From Bryobacterales bacterium (GTDB lineage: Bacteria > Acidobacteriota > Terriglobia > Bryobacterales > Bryobacteraceae), in assembly GCA_003136575.1 (NCBI GenBank), contig PLEX01000097.1, positions 109,683 through 173,682 on the forward strand: 64,000 nucleotides of DNA, read 5' to 3'. The position numbers and the translations under genes were made by a program. Shown here in pieces: positions 1-8,547 of this stretch. The notes beneath the pieces are model-generated. The model had not been told where the DNA came from. It worked only from the letters and a program-made list of their open reading frames with translations, and did not search any database. Position 1 is the stretch's first letter, and the number at the start of each line of letters is the position of its first letter.

Positions 1-701
<701 letters not shown>

Positions 702-797
702 CTATTGCAAGTGTAACGCCAACGCGTCCGATGAGAACGCCGCGCGCGGCCAACCGGCCGGAATGACGCGCCTGCCTCCCTGCTAAGATGGCCTTGA

Positions 798-1667
798 TTG
801 CACGATTATCTGCTCACCCTGATCCTCGGCATCGTCGAGGGCGTCACTGAATTCCTGCCGGTCAGTTCGACCGCGCATCTGCGTATCGCCCAGGCTCTGC
901 TGGGCATGGATCTGAGCGACGGCTTCTGGAAAATGTTCGCCATAGTGATCCAGATCGGCCCGATCCTCTGTCTGCCGCTTTTTTTTCGCAACCGCATCGC
1001 CGTCTGGTTCGCCTCCTTTCCCGGCGGGACGCGCGACGACCGCACCGCGTTCACGCATCCCCTCACGCTCACGGCGATCGCCTTTGTGTTTACCGCGGTG
1101 CCAGCGCTGCTTCTGAAGGGTGTGATCTCGAAGCACCTCGAGAATCTTTCACTCATCGCGATCACGCTGATCGTCGGCGGCATCGTCATGTGGGTTGTGG
1201 ATGCCATCTTCGGCGCGCGCGGCATTGGGACCACGGAAAACGAAGCAGCGCGCGAAATGGAAGTGATGGGACCGGGGCGAGCCGTGTGGATCGGGCTGTG
1301 TCAGGCGGTTTCGGGCATCTTCCCGGGTACGTCGCGTTCCATGGCGACCATCGCTGGTGGTCAGGTTTGCGGGCTTTCAAGGGCCGCCGCGCTTGAGTTT
1401 TCTTTCCTTCTGTCAATCCCCACGATGATCGCGGCAACCGGACACGACCTCCGTGAGTCTCTGAAGCCTGGCGACGGCGCCGTTCCGGTGCACATGGATG
1501 TGCACGGCTGGACGCTGCTGTTTCTCGGCACGGTGATTTCGTTCATCGTCGCGTATTTCGTGGTTGCCTGGTTCATGAACTGGGTGCGCCGGCGTGGCTT
1601 CGTGCCGTTCGCTATTTACCGGCTGATCGCCGGCGCGGCGGTGCTGGTTTGGTTGATGAACAAGTGA
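798..1667 (+). CDS. uppP: Undecaprenyl-diphosphatase UppP (BacA)
   Basis: Integral membrane phosphatase of 289 residues that recycles undecaprenyl diphosphate to the monophosphate lipid carrier for peptidoglycan and other envelope polymers; overexpression of family members gives bacitracin resistance. The N-terminus carries the family motif EGVTEFLPVSSTAHL (E14, E18, S23-S24), and PGTSRS lies at about residues 176-181 with the catalytic Arg. Several hydrophobic helices follow, and the length is close to the usual 270-280. The start is a TTG at 798, chosen because it aligns with family N-termini and no ATG or GTG lies nearby in frame. The gene converges on the abiEii toxin and their 3' ends overlap by 56 bases. 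Confidence 0.93.
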   Translation: MHDYLLTLILGIVEGVTEFLPVSSTAHLRIAQALLGMDLSDGFWKMFAIVIQIGPILCLPLFFRNRIAVWFASFPGGTRDDRTAFTHPLTLTAIAFVFTAVPALLLKGVISKHLENLSLIAITLIVGGIVMWVVDAIFGARGIGTTENEAAREMEVMGPGRAVWIGLCQAVSGIFPGTSRSMATIAGGQVCGLSRAAALEFSFLLSIPTMIAATGHDLRESLKPGDGAVPVHMDVHGWTLLFLGTVISFIVAYFVVAWFMNWVRRRGFVPFAIYRLIAGAAVLVWLMNK

Positions 1668-2667
1668 CCCCGCCACCGTTGGCCTTGTTCTCCACCTTCC
1701 CGCACCGCTCCATGAGTTCCTCAAACGAAAACGATTCCTCGGCGGGAAGCAGGCGGTCGTCTACCATCTGTCGGTAGTCGTCGGCAAGGCTTTCGAGCGC
1801 CTTCCCCGAAGGGACACAGCGCAATTCGCCTGAAACGGCGGCTGCGTAGTCGACTCCCTTCTCGGGAAAGAAACTCGCCTTGTGGCGAGCGACCATTTTC
1901 GCCAGATCGGCGTCGGCGATCGCCGCGTCCGCCATCCCGAATGCATCGAGCCGGGTGATATCGTGCCAGTGGCGCGAAAAGCGGTCGCCGCCGCGAAATC
2001 CCCCGGTGACGCAGTACGCGTGCGCGGCGGTGGCTTTTTCCCAAAACGTGCGTTCCGGCCTCAACGTGTGCGGGCTCGCCGTCGGAAATGCGAGTTCCGG
2101 GATATGTTCGGCGGCGTCGGCCGTGACGAACCGGACGTCGCTGGGTTCGCCTGTGGAGCGCGCGCCGAATTCAAGCAGGATTTCCGGGCGCACGTAGCCG
2201 GTCCCGGTCGCTAAAGCGTCATAGCGGATGTAAAGTCTGTCGACCTCCGCGCGAAGATCCGCCCGAAGGTTTCCGATGTCGAGCGCGGCTCGAACGGCGG
2301 GCGCGATTTCGCCACCGATCTTCTTTGCCAGCCGGGCGCGGATTTCCTTCGTCCATCGTTTTTCCTGACTGCGGTTCGGCGGGATCGCGTCTTCGGTTAT
2401 ACCGGCGAGCTCCGGCACAAGCGCGCGAATGTCGAATGTGACGTCGATATCTTCGGAGAAGCGGCGAATGATTTTATGGGCCTTCGAGAGCGATGTCCCG
2501 CCCTTGAACACCAAATGCTCGCCGAAGGATGCGCGGAACAGCACGTCGAGTGCCCAGACCACCCAGACGTCTTTTTCCAGGAGATGGAGAGGCCGGCCGG
2601 AACGTCCCGCCGCGAAATTCAACGCTTCGCGGCGGTCGTCGTCGGGCAATTGCAGGAAATCGACCAA
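1612..2667 (-). CDS. AbiEii/AbiGii-type nucleotidyltransferase toxin of a type IV toxin-antitoxin system
   Basis: A 351-residue protein of the AbiEii family (DUF1814-type nucleotidyltransferase fold), the toxin of AbiE phage-abortive-infection systems; characterised members transfer nucleotides and arrest growth. FKGGTSLSKA at residues 54-63 and RFSEDIDV at 69-76 form the nucleotidyltransferase core, and NRSQEKRWTKEIR is also typical. The start is a TTG at 2667, 17 bases after the antitoxin stop, with GGGA just upstream. A slightly earlier non-canonical start is possible. The last 18 or so residues (after VENKANGG) are read from the antisense of uppP and resemble no family C-terminus, so the native stop may have been lost. 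It forms an operon with the upstream AbiEi-like gene. Confidence 0.88.
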   Translation of the reverse strand: MVDFLQLPDDDRREALNFAAGRSGRPLHLLEKDVWVVWALDVLFRASFGEHLVFKGGTSLSKAHKIIRRFSEDIDVTFDIRALVPELAGITEDAIPPNRSQEKRWTKEIRARLAKKIGGEIAPAVRAALDIGNLRADLRAEVDRLYIRYDALATGTGYVRPEILLEFGARSTGEPSDVRFVTADAAEHIPELAFPTASPHTLRPERTFWEKATAAHAYCVTGGFRGGDRFSRHWHDITRLDAFGMADAAIADADLAKMVARHKASFFPEKGVDYAAAVSGELRCVPSGKALESLADDYRQMVDDRLLPAEESFSFEELMERCGKVENKANGGGVTCSSTKPAPPRRRSAGK

Positions 2668-2684
2668 GGGTCCCTGATCGGCGA

Positions 2685-3263
2685 TTAGCCTTGTCTTGCC
2701 AGACTGCTGATTTCCTGCGCCATCCAGGTCGGCAGTAGAGCGCGCGCCGCCAGCAGGGCCTCACGTTCATTTGGCGGGAGATGCCCCTTCAGTACTTCCT
2801 CCGACGCCTTCCCCCGGCCCAGCCAGGCTAATGCCCGGACCATGTCTCCGCCGGCAGTTCCAGGCAGAACCAGTTGCCACGCCGGCGCATGCCGAAGTTC
2901 GACGATCTGCGCCCCCAGCTTCAGCTCCCGATCGGGACCGGAAGTGAGATAGACCTCGCGGACCGGAATCTGCGTCGTGAGGCCAAGCGCATTCGCAGCG
3001 GAGGCGCCGTGGCGCACAACGGTTTCCCCCCGTTGCTCGGCGAGCGATTCCAATACTTTCGATGCGGAGGGAGGGCGCGAGCCAAAGCGGCCCTGCACGG
3101 GCGCTACGTACAAGCCGCGGCTGACGCGGATCAGCTTGCCGCTCCTCGCCAGCCGGGAGAGCACCTGGTCGATCGCGGCGCGATTCCCAAGGTGCAGCAT
3201 TTCCTTTGCCGTGATCTGTTTTCCTTCCGCTAACCGGGCCAAAATTTCATTTCTTAAGCTCAT
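2685..3263 (-). CDS. AbiEi-like antitoxin (DUF6088 type), first gene of the abiE pair
   Basis: This 192-residue protein is the probable antitoxin and autorepressor of the downstream AbiEii toxin. The N-terminus (about residues 1-60) reads as a winged helix-turn-helix domain, including LSRLARSGKLIRVSRGLYVAP, the pattern of AbiEi-type antitoxins. The rest matches the transcriptional-regulator-like DUF6088 region with VVRHGASAANALGLT and a LTSGP motif. The start is ATG at 3263. No Shine-Dalgarno precedes it, because the inverted repeat at 3264-3289 abuts the start codon, so translation is probably leaderless. In known AbiE systems the antitoxin does not need to bind the toxin directly; that was not assessed here. 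Confidence 0.87.
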   Translation of the reverse strand: MSLRNEILARLAEGKQITAKEMLHLGNRAAIDQVLSRLARSGKLIRVSRGLYVAPVQGRFGSRPPSASKVLESLAEQRGETVVRHGASAANALGLTTQIPVREVYLTSGPDRELKLGAQIVELRHAPAWQLVLPGTAGGDMVRALAWLGRGKASEEVLKGHLPPNEREALLAARALLPTWMAQEISSLARQG

Positions 3264-3289
3264 GTCAGAAGTGTAGCACTATTTCTGAC
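3264..3289 (-). promoter_or_regulatory. Inverted repeat and probable promoter/operator of the abiE operon
   Basis: GTCAGAA (3264-3270) and its exact complement TTCTGAC (3283-3289) flank a 12-base spacer that holds a second, nested palindrome, AGTG-TAG-CACT (3270-3280). Read on the minus strand, a TACACT -10-like hexamer lies six bases before the ATG, placing the transcript start on or next to the start codon. AbiEi proteins are known to bind inverted repeats at their own promoter. That this is the site is an inference from position. Confidence 0.6.
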
Positions 3290-3431
3290 GCAAGCGAAGA
3301 GGCTTTTCCTCCCTCTCTCCCGTGACTGCGTTTTCGATTTGCAAGCGGCGCGCTGACATTTTGGGCATGTCGTCGCGGGATCGGCCCGTCACCGTCGCTT
3401 AAGCAGTCGTTGTTTTTTGATTATTGTCTCT

Positions 3432-4050
3432 GACTGGGAGGGTTAAAACCCTCGCCTTTAGGCGACGGCTTTCAGCGCGTGCGCGCCGGATAAACTTTTG
3501 GGATGGCGGAATACCGGAAGGGCGCGCACACTGTATTTGAAATCCATTTGCATCTGGTGTGGATCACGAGTACCGGAGGCCGGCGCTGCACGGCGAGGTG
3601 GCTACGCGGGTCCGGGATCTGATCCGGGACATCTGCGGACAGCATGACGTGTCGATCATGAAGGGGCAAGTATCGAAAGACCATGTGCACCTGCTGATCT
3701 CGCTGCCGCCACAGGTGACGATCAGTCGGCTGATGCAGTGGCTGAAGGGCCGCACGGCGCACCACCTTCTGGCAGAATTTCCCCACCTGAAGAAGCAATT
3801 CTGGGGACGGCATTTGTGGGCGCGAGGCTATTTCTGCTGTATCTCCGGCAATGTGACGGACGACGTCATCGCCAAATATATCGCCGAGCAAGACATCAAT
3901 CAGGACGAAGACTTCAAAGTAGATGGTTGAGTCCATCTACTTCTTGAAGCCCGCTTGGCGCGGGGATCATCTTGCCGGCCTCTGGCCGGAACAGGGCTTT
4001 CAGCCCCTTACAAGAGCCATCGCCTTGAGGCGATGGTTTGTCACTTGAGA
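3432..4050 (+). mobile_element. IS200/IS605-like insertion sequence carrying only a broken tnpA
   Basis: The element has the plan of IS200: no terminal inverted repeats, a single tnpA, and subterminal hairpins. The left hairpin TCGCC-TTTA-GGCGA is at 3453-3466 and the right hairpin CCATCGCC-TTGA-GGCGATGG at 4017-4036. GCTTTCAGC or GCTTTCAGCCCC occurs near both ends. The exact boundaries are estimates, because no uninterrupted target is available for comparison. No tnpB is present. The element separates the abiE operon from the alkyltransferase-like operon. Confidence 0.75.
3503..3930 (+). pseudogene. tnpA: IS200-type transposase TnpA, inactivated by a one-base deletion
   Basis: The first 22 codons from ATG 3503 (MAEYRKGAHTVFEIHLHLVW and on) are in one frame; the rest, from EYRRPALHGE to the stop at 3930, is in the next. 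The family sequence at the join is ITKYRRPAL, so one base, probably an A near 3567-3570, has been lost. The HUH nuclease motif is intact (DHVHLLISLP), and YIAEQD supplies the expected catalytic tyrosine region. A Y1 transposase acts on single-stranded DNA ends. With this frameshift the copy should not mobilise itself. A sequencing error at one base would give the same picture. Confidence 0.85.
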
Positions 4051-4090
4051 TTTGTGTCGGGTTCCCAAAGTGGGGGCTGGGTTCGGGGCT

Positions 4091-4387
4091 CTACTTCCAA
4101 ACCCAGCCGTAAACCTTCAGATCGATCCGGTCTCCGGTAATCGCGACCCCTTCCGAGCGCAGCCTCAACCGCTGCTCGAAACCACTTTCTCCCGTGAGGC
4201 GAATCCGTCCGCCGGCCCCCACCACGCGATGCCACGGCACGCCTTCGCCCGCCCGCAGCGCCCACACTACCTGTCTCGCCGCCCCGGGATGGCCGCTCGC
4301 CGCCGCGATGTCGCCATATGTCGAAACGCGTCCCTTCGGGATTCGCCTCACGGCCGCCAGCATGTCCGAAAACATGCCACGCTTCAC
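4091..4387 (-). CDS. Alkyltransferase-like protein (ATL), Cys-less MGMT homologue
   Basis: A 98-residue protein of the Ada/MGMT C-terminal DNA-binding domain. The MGMT active site PCHRV is replaced by PWHRVV (Trp at residue 52), the hallmark of alkyltransferase-like proteins. These bind O6-alkylguanine without removing the alkyl group and hand the lesion to nucleotide excision repair. The helix-turn-helix segment GRVSTYGDIAAASGHPGAAR is also present. The chosen GTG start at 4387 overlaps the TGA of the upstream gene by four bases (GTGA), which suggests translational coupling; an ATG at 4375 would give 94 residues. It is the last gene of a three-gene minus-strand operon. Confidence 0.88.
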   Translation of the reverse strand: MKRGMFSDMLAAVRRIPKGRVSTYGDIAAASGHPGAARQVVWALRAGEGVPWHRVVGAGGRIRLTGESGFEQRLRLRSEGVAITGDRIDLKVYGWVWK

Positions 4388-4824
4388 TGTGTTGAAACCT
4401 CGCGCACAACGGACGCACCCGCCTGTGCGCTCGTCAAAAACCTCTCGTCGATCTCCACCTGATACCCGCTCGCCAGCCGGTTCGTTTCGTTCGCCATTCC
4501 CACGACCGCCATCAGTTCCGCGAACATCGCATCCGTCATGCCCGCCTTCCGGGCGCCCGCCGTGTGCGACGCAATGCAGTACCCGCACTGATTCGTTGCG
4601 CTTACCGCGACGTAAATCATTTCTTTCGTCAGCGGATCGAGAGCGCCCGGCCGCATAATCTCTTTGATGCTCTCCCACGTCCGCCGCAGCGTCACCGGAT
4701 CGCGCGCCAGCGCCTTCCAGAAATTGTTAATCCAATCGACCTTCCGCGTCGCCATGATGTCGTCGTAAACCGCGCGCACTTCCGGCCCCGCATCGGCGTA
4801 TTCCACCAGCCCCAGCGTCGCCAT
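4384..4824 (-). CDS. Carboxymuconolactone decarboxylase/AhpD-like protein
   Basis: This 146-residue helical protein has the AhpD redox motif CGYCIASHT (CxxC followed by a His) at about residues 81-89. Members act as thiol peroxidase adaptors or have unknown redox roles; the substrate cannot be told from sequence. The start ATG at 4824 lies one base after the stop of the metallophosphoesterase upstream, and the 3' end overlaps the ATL gene, so the three genes form a tight operon. The combination with an alkylation-damage protein hints at a stress role, which is inference only. Confidence 0.85.
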   Translation of the reverse strand: MATLGLVEYADAGPEVRAVYDDIMATRKVDWINNFWKALARDPVTLRRTWESIKEIMRPGALDPLTKEMIYVAVSATNQCGYCIASHTAGARKAGMTDAMFAELMAVVGMANETNRLASGYQVEIDERFLTSAQAGASVVREVSTQ

Positions 4825-4825
4825 A

Positions 4826-5446
4826 TCAGATCTGCCCCCATTCAGTCTGCTGATCGAGATCCAGCAAATAGCCCTTCTTCCCTACATTCATCGCCGACGT
4901 CTCGCCCAACTTGTCCTGCGCGCCGGCGGCTTCGTGAATGTGACCGCAGAAAAAATAACGGGGCTGTTCCCGCCGCAGAAACTCGCGCACAGCCCGGCTT
5001 CCCGCGTGCTTCAGGTTCGTGATCCGGTCGAGCGACGTGCCGAACGGCGGCGCATGGCAGATCGAGATCATCGGTTTCAACCCGTCGAACGCATGCAGCC
5101 GCGTTTCCAGTTCGTCTTCGGAATACTCGCCCGGCGTATCGAATGGCGTCGGATTGGAATACCCAAGCCCGGTCACCTCGAATCCGCCGATCTGTATCCT
5201 TCCGCCATGAAAGTCGTGAAATCCGAATTTCGCGCACAACTCCCCGACGTTCGCCGCCGATTCGTGATTGCCCGGTATGACGTAAAGCCGGTCGGCGCGC
5301 GGCTTCATGATCTCCCCCGTGGCGTCCAGTCCGCGGGCGAAGTTCACCAGATCGCCGGCGCAGAAATAGTAATCGGCCTCCCTGGCCATAAGCCGTTGCA
5401 GCGCGGGAATGTCTCCGTGGATATCGGAAAAGATCAGCAGCTTCAC
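4826..5446 (-). CDS. Calcineurin-like metallophosphoesterase
   Basis: A 206-residue phosphoesterase with the metal-binding motifs of the family in order: SDIHGD near the N-terminus, AGDLVNF, PGNHE, CHAPP and CGHIHEA. These bind a binuclear metal centre that hydrolyses phosphomono- or diesters; the natural substrate is not evident. A GTG at 5446 starts the protein at MKLLIFSDIHGD, as in most homologues. An ATG eight codons upstream (5470) is possible but adds an atypical extension. It is the first gene of the operon with the AhpD-like and ATL genes. Confidence 0.87.
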   Translation of the reverse strand: MKLLIFSDIHGDIPALQRLMAREADYYFCAGDLVNFARGLDATGEIMKPRADRLYVIPGNHESAANVGELCAKFGFHDFHGGRIQIGGFEVTGLGYSNPTPFDTPGEYSEDELETRLHAFDGLKPMISICHAPPFGTSLDRITNLKHAGSRAVREFLRREQPRYFFCGHIHEAAGAQDKLGETSAMNVGKKGYLLDLDQQTEWGQI

Positions 5447-5549
5447 AGTCTCATCATAGTTTGGCCGCACGATAACCGAGCTTCCGGACTTCGCCGAACG
5501 GTGCGATGCAGTGAGTACGTCGCGAAGGCGCGGCCGGCTCGCGCAGCGG

Positions 5550-5563
5550 TTTGTATATACAAA
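5550..5563 (+). promoter_or_regulatory. Perfect 14-bp palindrome upstream of brnTA, probable operator
   Basis: TTTGTATATACAAA is its own reverse complement. It sits 17 bases before the brnT start codon, just ahead of a TACGAT -10-like hexamer at 5568-5573. BrnA, usually with BrnT, represses its own promoter in characterised systems, and a short AT-rich palindrome fits a ribbon-helix-helix dimer. Binding is inferred. Confidence 0.55.
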
Positions 5564-5579
5564 ATGCTACGATCGGATT

Positions 5580-5843
5580 GTGGTAATTTCGGGGTTTGAT
5601 TGGGACGACGACAACATCGGCCAAATCGGGCGGCACGAATTCATCCCCGAAGAGGTCGAAGAGGTTTTTGCCAGCGACTATAAAGTCAGGCGAACGCGCG
5701 ACAAGCTGTATGTCGCTCTCGGCGAGACTCTGGACGGCAGATCGGCATTTGTCGTCTTTCGGCGATTACGGGGAGGCGTGATACGAGAGGTCACGGCAAG
5801 AGATATGGAAGACAAGGAACGGCGCCTGTATCGCCGCAAATAG
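5580..5843 (+). CDS. brnT: BrnT-family ribonuclease toxin
   Basis: This 87-residue protein matches BrnT, a RelE-fold ribonuclease toxin of type II toxin-antitoxin systems that blocks translation. The signature starts at GFDWDDDNI, followed by RHEFIPEEVEEVF, a central LYVALGETLDGR strand and the basic REVTARDMEDKERRLYRR terminus that aligns with the usual ISARxMsxkEry block. A GTG at 5580 is chosen because the protein then starts just before the conserved strand, as in homologues. Longer in-frame starts upstream would run through the operator palindrome. Gene order toxin then antitoxin is typical for brnTA. Confidence 0.85.
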   Translation: MVISGFDWDDDNIGQIGRHEFIPEEVEEVFASDYKVRRTRDKLYVALGETLDGRSAFVVFRRLRGGVIREVTARDMEDKERRLYRRK

Positions 5844-5852
5844 GTGACAGAA

Positions 5853-6194
5853 ATGAAGAAGGAACTACCGCCCGCGAAACTGCCTCTTCCGCGGTTCGGC
5901 TCGGACAAAGAGGCAGGCGCCTTTTTCGACACCCAATCCATAGCAGACGTGTGGGATCAATTGCCCGCAACCGGGCACGCGAAGCCGTCGGCGGCACTGG
6001 AGGAATCGATCCGCGAGCGGCATTCTCGCGCCAAATCTCCGATTTCAATCCGGCTCGTTCCCGAGCAGATTGCGGCCGCGAAAAAGATCGCTGCGGCAAA
6101 ATCCGTCGGCTACCAGACGCAGCTACGCATGTGGATTGCCGAAGGGATTGAACGCGAAGCCAGGCGGCGGCAGCCAGCGGCTCAAACACGCTGA
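5853..6194 (+). CDS. brnA: BrnA-family antitoxin
   Basis: A 113-residue partner of BrnT. The C-terminal part, SPISIRLVPEQIAAAKKIAAAK followed by GYQTQLRMWIAEGI, is a ribbon-helix-helix DNA-binding domain as in BrnA/CopG antitoxins, and the N-terminal part is the flexible toxin-binding region. ATG 5853 has AGGTG at a suitable distance; a GTG at 5844, directly after the brnT stop, is the alternative. The pair is cotranscribed and probably autoregulated through the palindrome at 5550-5563. Confidence 0.83.
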   Translation: MKKELPPAKLPLPRFGSDKEAGAFFDTQSIADVWDQLPATGHAKPSAALEESIRERHSRAKSPISIRLVPEQIAAAKKIAAAKSVGYQTQLRMWIAEGIEREARRRQPAAQTR

Positions 6195-6211
6195 TCCGGT
6201 TCTTGCGGCCT

Positions 6212-7312
6212 TCAAACCCCTTCGTACGAAACCGGCACCCACTGCCGGGACTTCGCCGATCGCTGCAACGCATACAGTGCCTCATGAACGGTCAGAGCGT
6301 CCGCGAAATTCGGATGGAAGTCCTTCCCGTTCGCCACGCAATCGATAAACTCCGCGAGAGCCGCAATGAAAGTGTGCTCGTACCCGATAATGTGTCCCGG
6401 CCGCCAGAAATTGGGGAAAACCGGATGCTTCATATCGGTCACCAGCAGATTGCGCGCGCCCTGCTCAGGCGATGGATCCGACGCGTCGAGAAACTCCAGG
6501 CGATTCAGATCCTCCAGATTGAACTGCAGCATACCGCCTGAGCCGTGGATCGAGAACGCATTCCGGTTCTTGCACCCGATGCCGAACCGCGAGGCTTCAA
6601 ACCGGCCAAGACTGCCGTTTTCGAAGTTCACGAGCGCGGAAATAGCGTCGTCCACCGCGCGGCCCGGCGCGAAGATGCGGGTTGTCGCGACGCCGTCCGC
6701 GATTCGGCCATTGAGATACATCGAAAGATCGAGCGAATGAGTCAACAGATCGTCCGCAACGCCGGACCCAGCCAGCGCGGGGTCCATCTTCCAGCTCGGC
6801 GTGCGCGACGTGTCGGCGCCCCACTGCTGAAAATAGGTCGCGTTGTAATGGAAAACCTTTCCGATCCTCCCTTCTTCGATCAACTGCCGCGCATACGCGA
6901 TGGCAGGAACGCGCCGGTAATTGAACCACACGAGAGTCGGAACGCCGCGCGCCACCCGGGTCATGGCGCGCGCATCGTCTACCGATAAGGCCAGCGGCTT
7001 CTCGCAGAGAATGATCTTGCCGGCCTCAGCCGCGGCGATTGCGGCGGGCGCATGAAGATGGTTCGGCAGGCATATATCGACCGCGTCGATGTCTTTGCGG
7101 TCGATGGCCGAGCGCCAGTCGGTGGAGTATTCTTCCCATTCCCATTGCGAAGCCATCGCGGTCAGCGCCGCCTCTCCGCGCCCGCAAATCAGCGAGCGGC
7201 GCAGCTTCCAGGGAAGATCGTAGTAATGTGGCGCCTGGCACCAGGCGTTCGAGTGGGCCTTGCCCATAAAGCCCGTGCCAAGCAGGGCGACCCGCAGTTC
7301 TCTCTTGCTCAT
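6212..7312 (-). CDS. Gfo/Idh/MocA-family NAD(P)-dependent oxidoreductase
   Basis: This 366-residue cytoplasmic dehydrogenase begins with a Rossmann glycine motif, VALLGTGFMGKAHSNAW, and has the family signature CEKPLALS at about residues 103-110, whose Lys binds substrate and cofactor. The C-terminal alpha/beta domain includes GVADDLLTHSLDLSMYL, with the catalytic-region His. The length is typical. Substrates in the family are mainly sugars, inositols and their derivatives; the exact one cannot be assigned. The next gene upstream on the same strand (rightward), the thiolase, lies 12 bases away. Confidence 0.87.
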   Translation of the reverse strand: MSKRELRVALLGTGFMGKAHSNAWCQAPHYYDLPWKLRRSLICGRGEAALTAMASQWEWEEYSTDWRSAIDRKDIDAVDICLPNHLHAPAAIAAAEAGKIILCEKPLALSVDDARAMTRVARGVPTLVWFNYRRVPAIAYARQLIEEGRIGKVFHYNATYFQQWGADTSRTPSWKMDPALAGSGVADDLLTHSLDLSMYLNGRIADGVATTRIFAPGRAVDDAISALVNFENGSLGRFEASRFGIGCKNRNAFSIHGSGGMLQFNLEDLNRLEFLDASDPSPEQGARNLLVTDMKHPVFPNFWRPGHIIGYEHTFIAALAEFIDCVANGKDFHPNFADALTVHEALYALQRSAKSRQWVPVSYEGV

Positions 7313-7324
7313 AACGATCTTAAA

Positions 7325-8503
7325 TTAAGTCAGCTCGAAGATCCCCGCCGCGCCCTGGCCTCCGCCCACACACATGGTCACCATGCCGTAACGAAGATTC
7401 CGCCGCCGCATCTCGCGCAGCAGAGTCGCAGTCAGCTTCGCGCCCGTGCAGCCCAGCGGATGTCCCAGCGCCAACGCGCCGCCATTCAGATTGACCACGT
7501 TCACATTGAGACCAGCCGCCCGGATCACCGCCAGTGCCTGAACTGCGAAAGCCTCGTTCAGTTCGATCAGACCGATTTGATCCAGCGTCAGCCGCGCCAT
7601 CGCCAGCGCTTTCGGAATTGCCACCACAGGACCGATGCCCATAATCTCCGGCGGAACGCCGGCCGTGGCGAAACTGACGAACCTCGCGATCGGTTTCAGG
7701 CCAAGCTCTTTCGCCTTCGCATCCGACATCACCAGCGCCGCTGCGGCCCCGTCGCTCGTCTGCGACGAATTGCCCGCCGTGACGGTCCCATCCATCTGAA
7801 AAACGGGCTTCAGTTTGGCCAGAGCTTCGAGCGTCGTGTCGGCGCGGGGGCCTTCGTCGCGGTCGAAAACGGTCTCGACATGGGCGGGCTTCGAGCCGCC
7901 ATTCAATACCGTGGATTGGACCCGCACCGGCACAATCTCTTCGTTAAACTTGCCCTCGCTCTGCGCCTTGAGGGCGTTCTGGTGGCTGCGCAACGCAAAG
8001 GCGTCGGCGTCTTCACGCGACACGTTGTAGCGCTCTCGCACGCGTTCCGCGGTGAGTCCCATGCTCATGTAGACTGCGGGGTGGTGTTCGGCGAGCCACG
8101 GATTGGGCGCGGGGTTATTGCCGGCGAACGGAATCATGCTCATCGATTCGCTGCCGCCCGCGATCAGGATGTGCGCGTTGCCCGCGCGGATCTGATTCGC
8201 GGCGAGCGCAATCGCCTGCAGGCCGGAACTGCAAAACCGGTTAATCGTGATGCCCGGAACGGTATCGGGCAACCCCGCGCGCAGTGCGGCTATGCGGGCC
8301 ATGTTCGAACCCTGCTCAGCTTCCGGCATGGCGCAGCCGAGGATGATATCTTCAACGTCCGACGCGGATACCTGAGGATATCTTTCGAGCAGCGCCCGGA
8401 TCACGGTGGCCGCAAGCTCGTCCGGCCGGGTGTTTCGCAGCGCGCCGCGAGGCGCTTTTCCGACGGCAGTTCGGAGACAATCGACGATAACCGCTTCAGG
8501 CAT
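7325..8503 (-). CDS. Thiolase family protein (acetyl-CoA acyltransferase)
   Basis: A 392-residue thiolase. The nucleophilic Cys lies in [12 protein letters not shown] (C91). The C-terminal motifs [16 protein letters not shown] and [14 protein letters not shown] supply the His and the second Cys. The enzyme either cleaves 3-ketoacyl-CoA in beta-oxidation or condenses acetyl-CoA; a FadA-like degradative role is more likely from the overall sequence but is not proven. The start ATG 8503 (MPEAVIVD) has GGAG nine bases upstream and aligns with homologues; an upstream in-frame start adds an atypical extension. It lies 44 bases downstream of rlmB. Confidence 0.9.
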   Translation of the reverse strand: MPEAVIVDCLRTAVGKAPRGALRNTRPDELAATVIRALLERYPQVSASDVEDIILGCAMPEAEQGSNMARIAALRAGLPDTVPGITINRFCSSGLQAIALAANQIRAGNAHILIAGGSESMSMIPFAGNNPAPNPWLAEHHPAVYMSMGLTAERVRERYNVSREDADAFALRSHQNALKAQSEGKFNEEIVPVRVQSTVLNGGSKPAHVETVFDRDEGPRADTTLEALAKLKPVFQMDGTVTAGNSSQTSDGAAAALVMSDAKAKELGLKPIARFVSFATAGVPPEIMGIGPVVAIPKALAMARLTLDQIGLIELNEAFAVQALAVIRAAGLNVNVVNLNGGALALGHPLGCTGAKLTATLLREMRRRNLRYGMVTMCVGGGQGAAGIFELT

Positions 8504-8547
8504 GGAACGGGGCTCCAGATTTAATGTCGCACATCCGATTCCGGTCG

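Noticed and set aside
702-797. TPP riboswitch before thiC
   Set aside because: The conserved CTGAGA and ACC-TGATC blocks are absent and the interval is too short.
7052-8524. 490-codon open frame on the plus strand
   Set aside because: It lies antisense to the oxidoreductase and thiolase genes, is rich in Arg/His/Gln and has no family resemblance; a GC-rich shadow frame.
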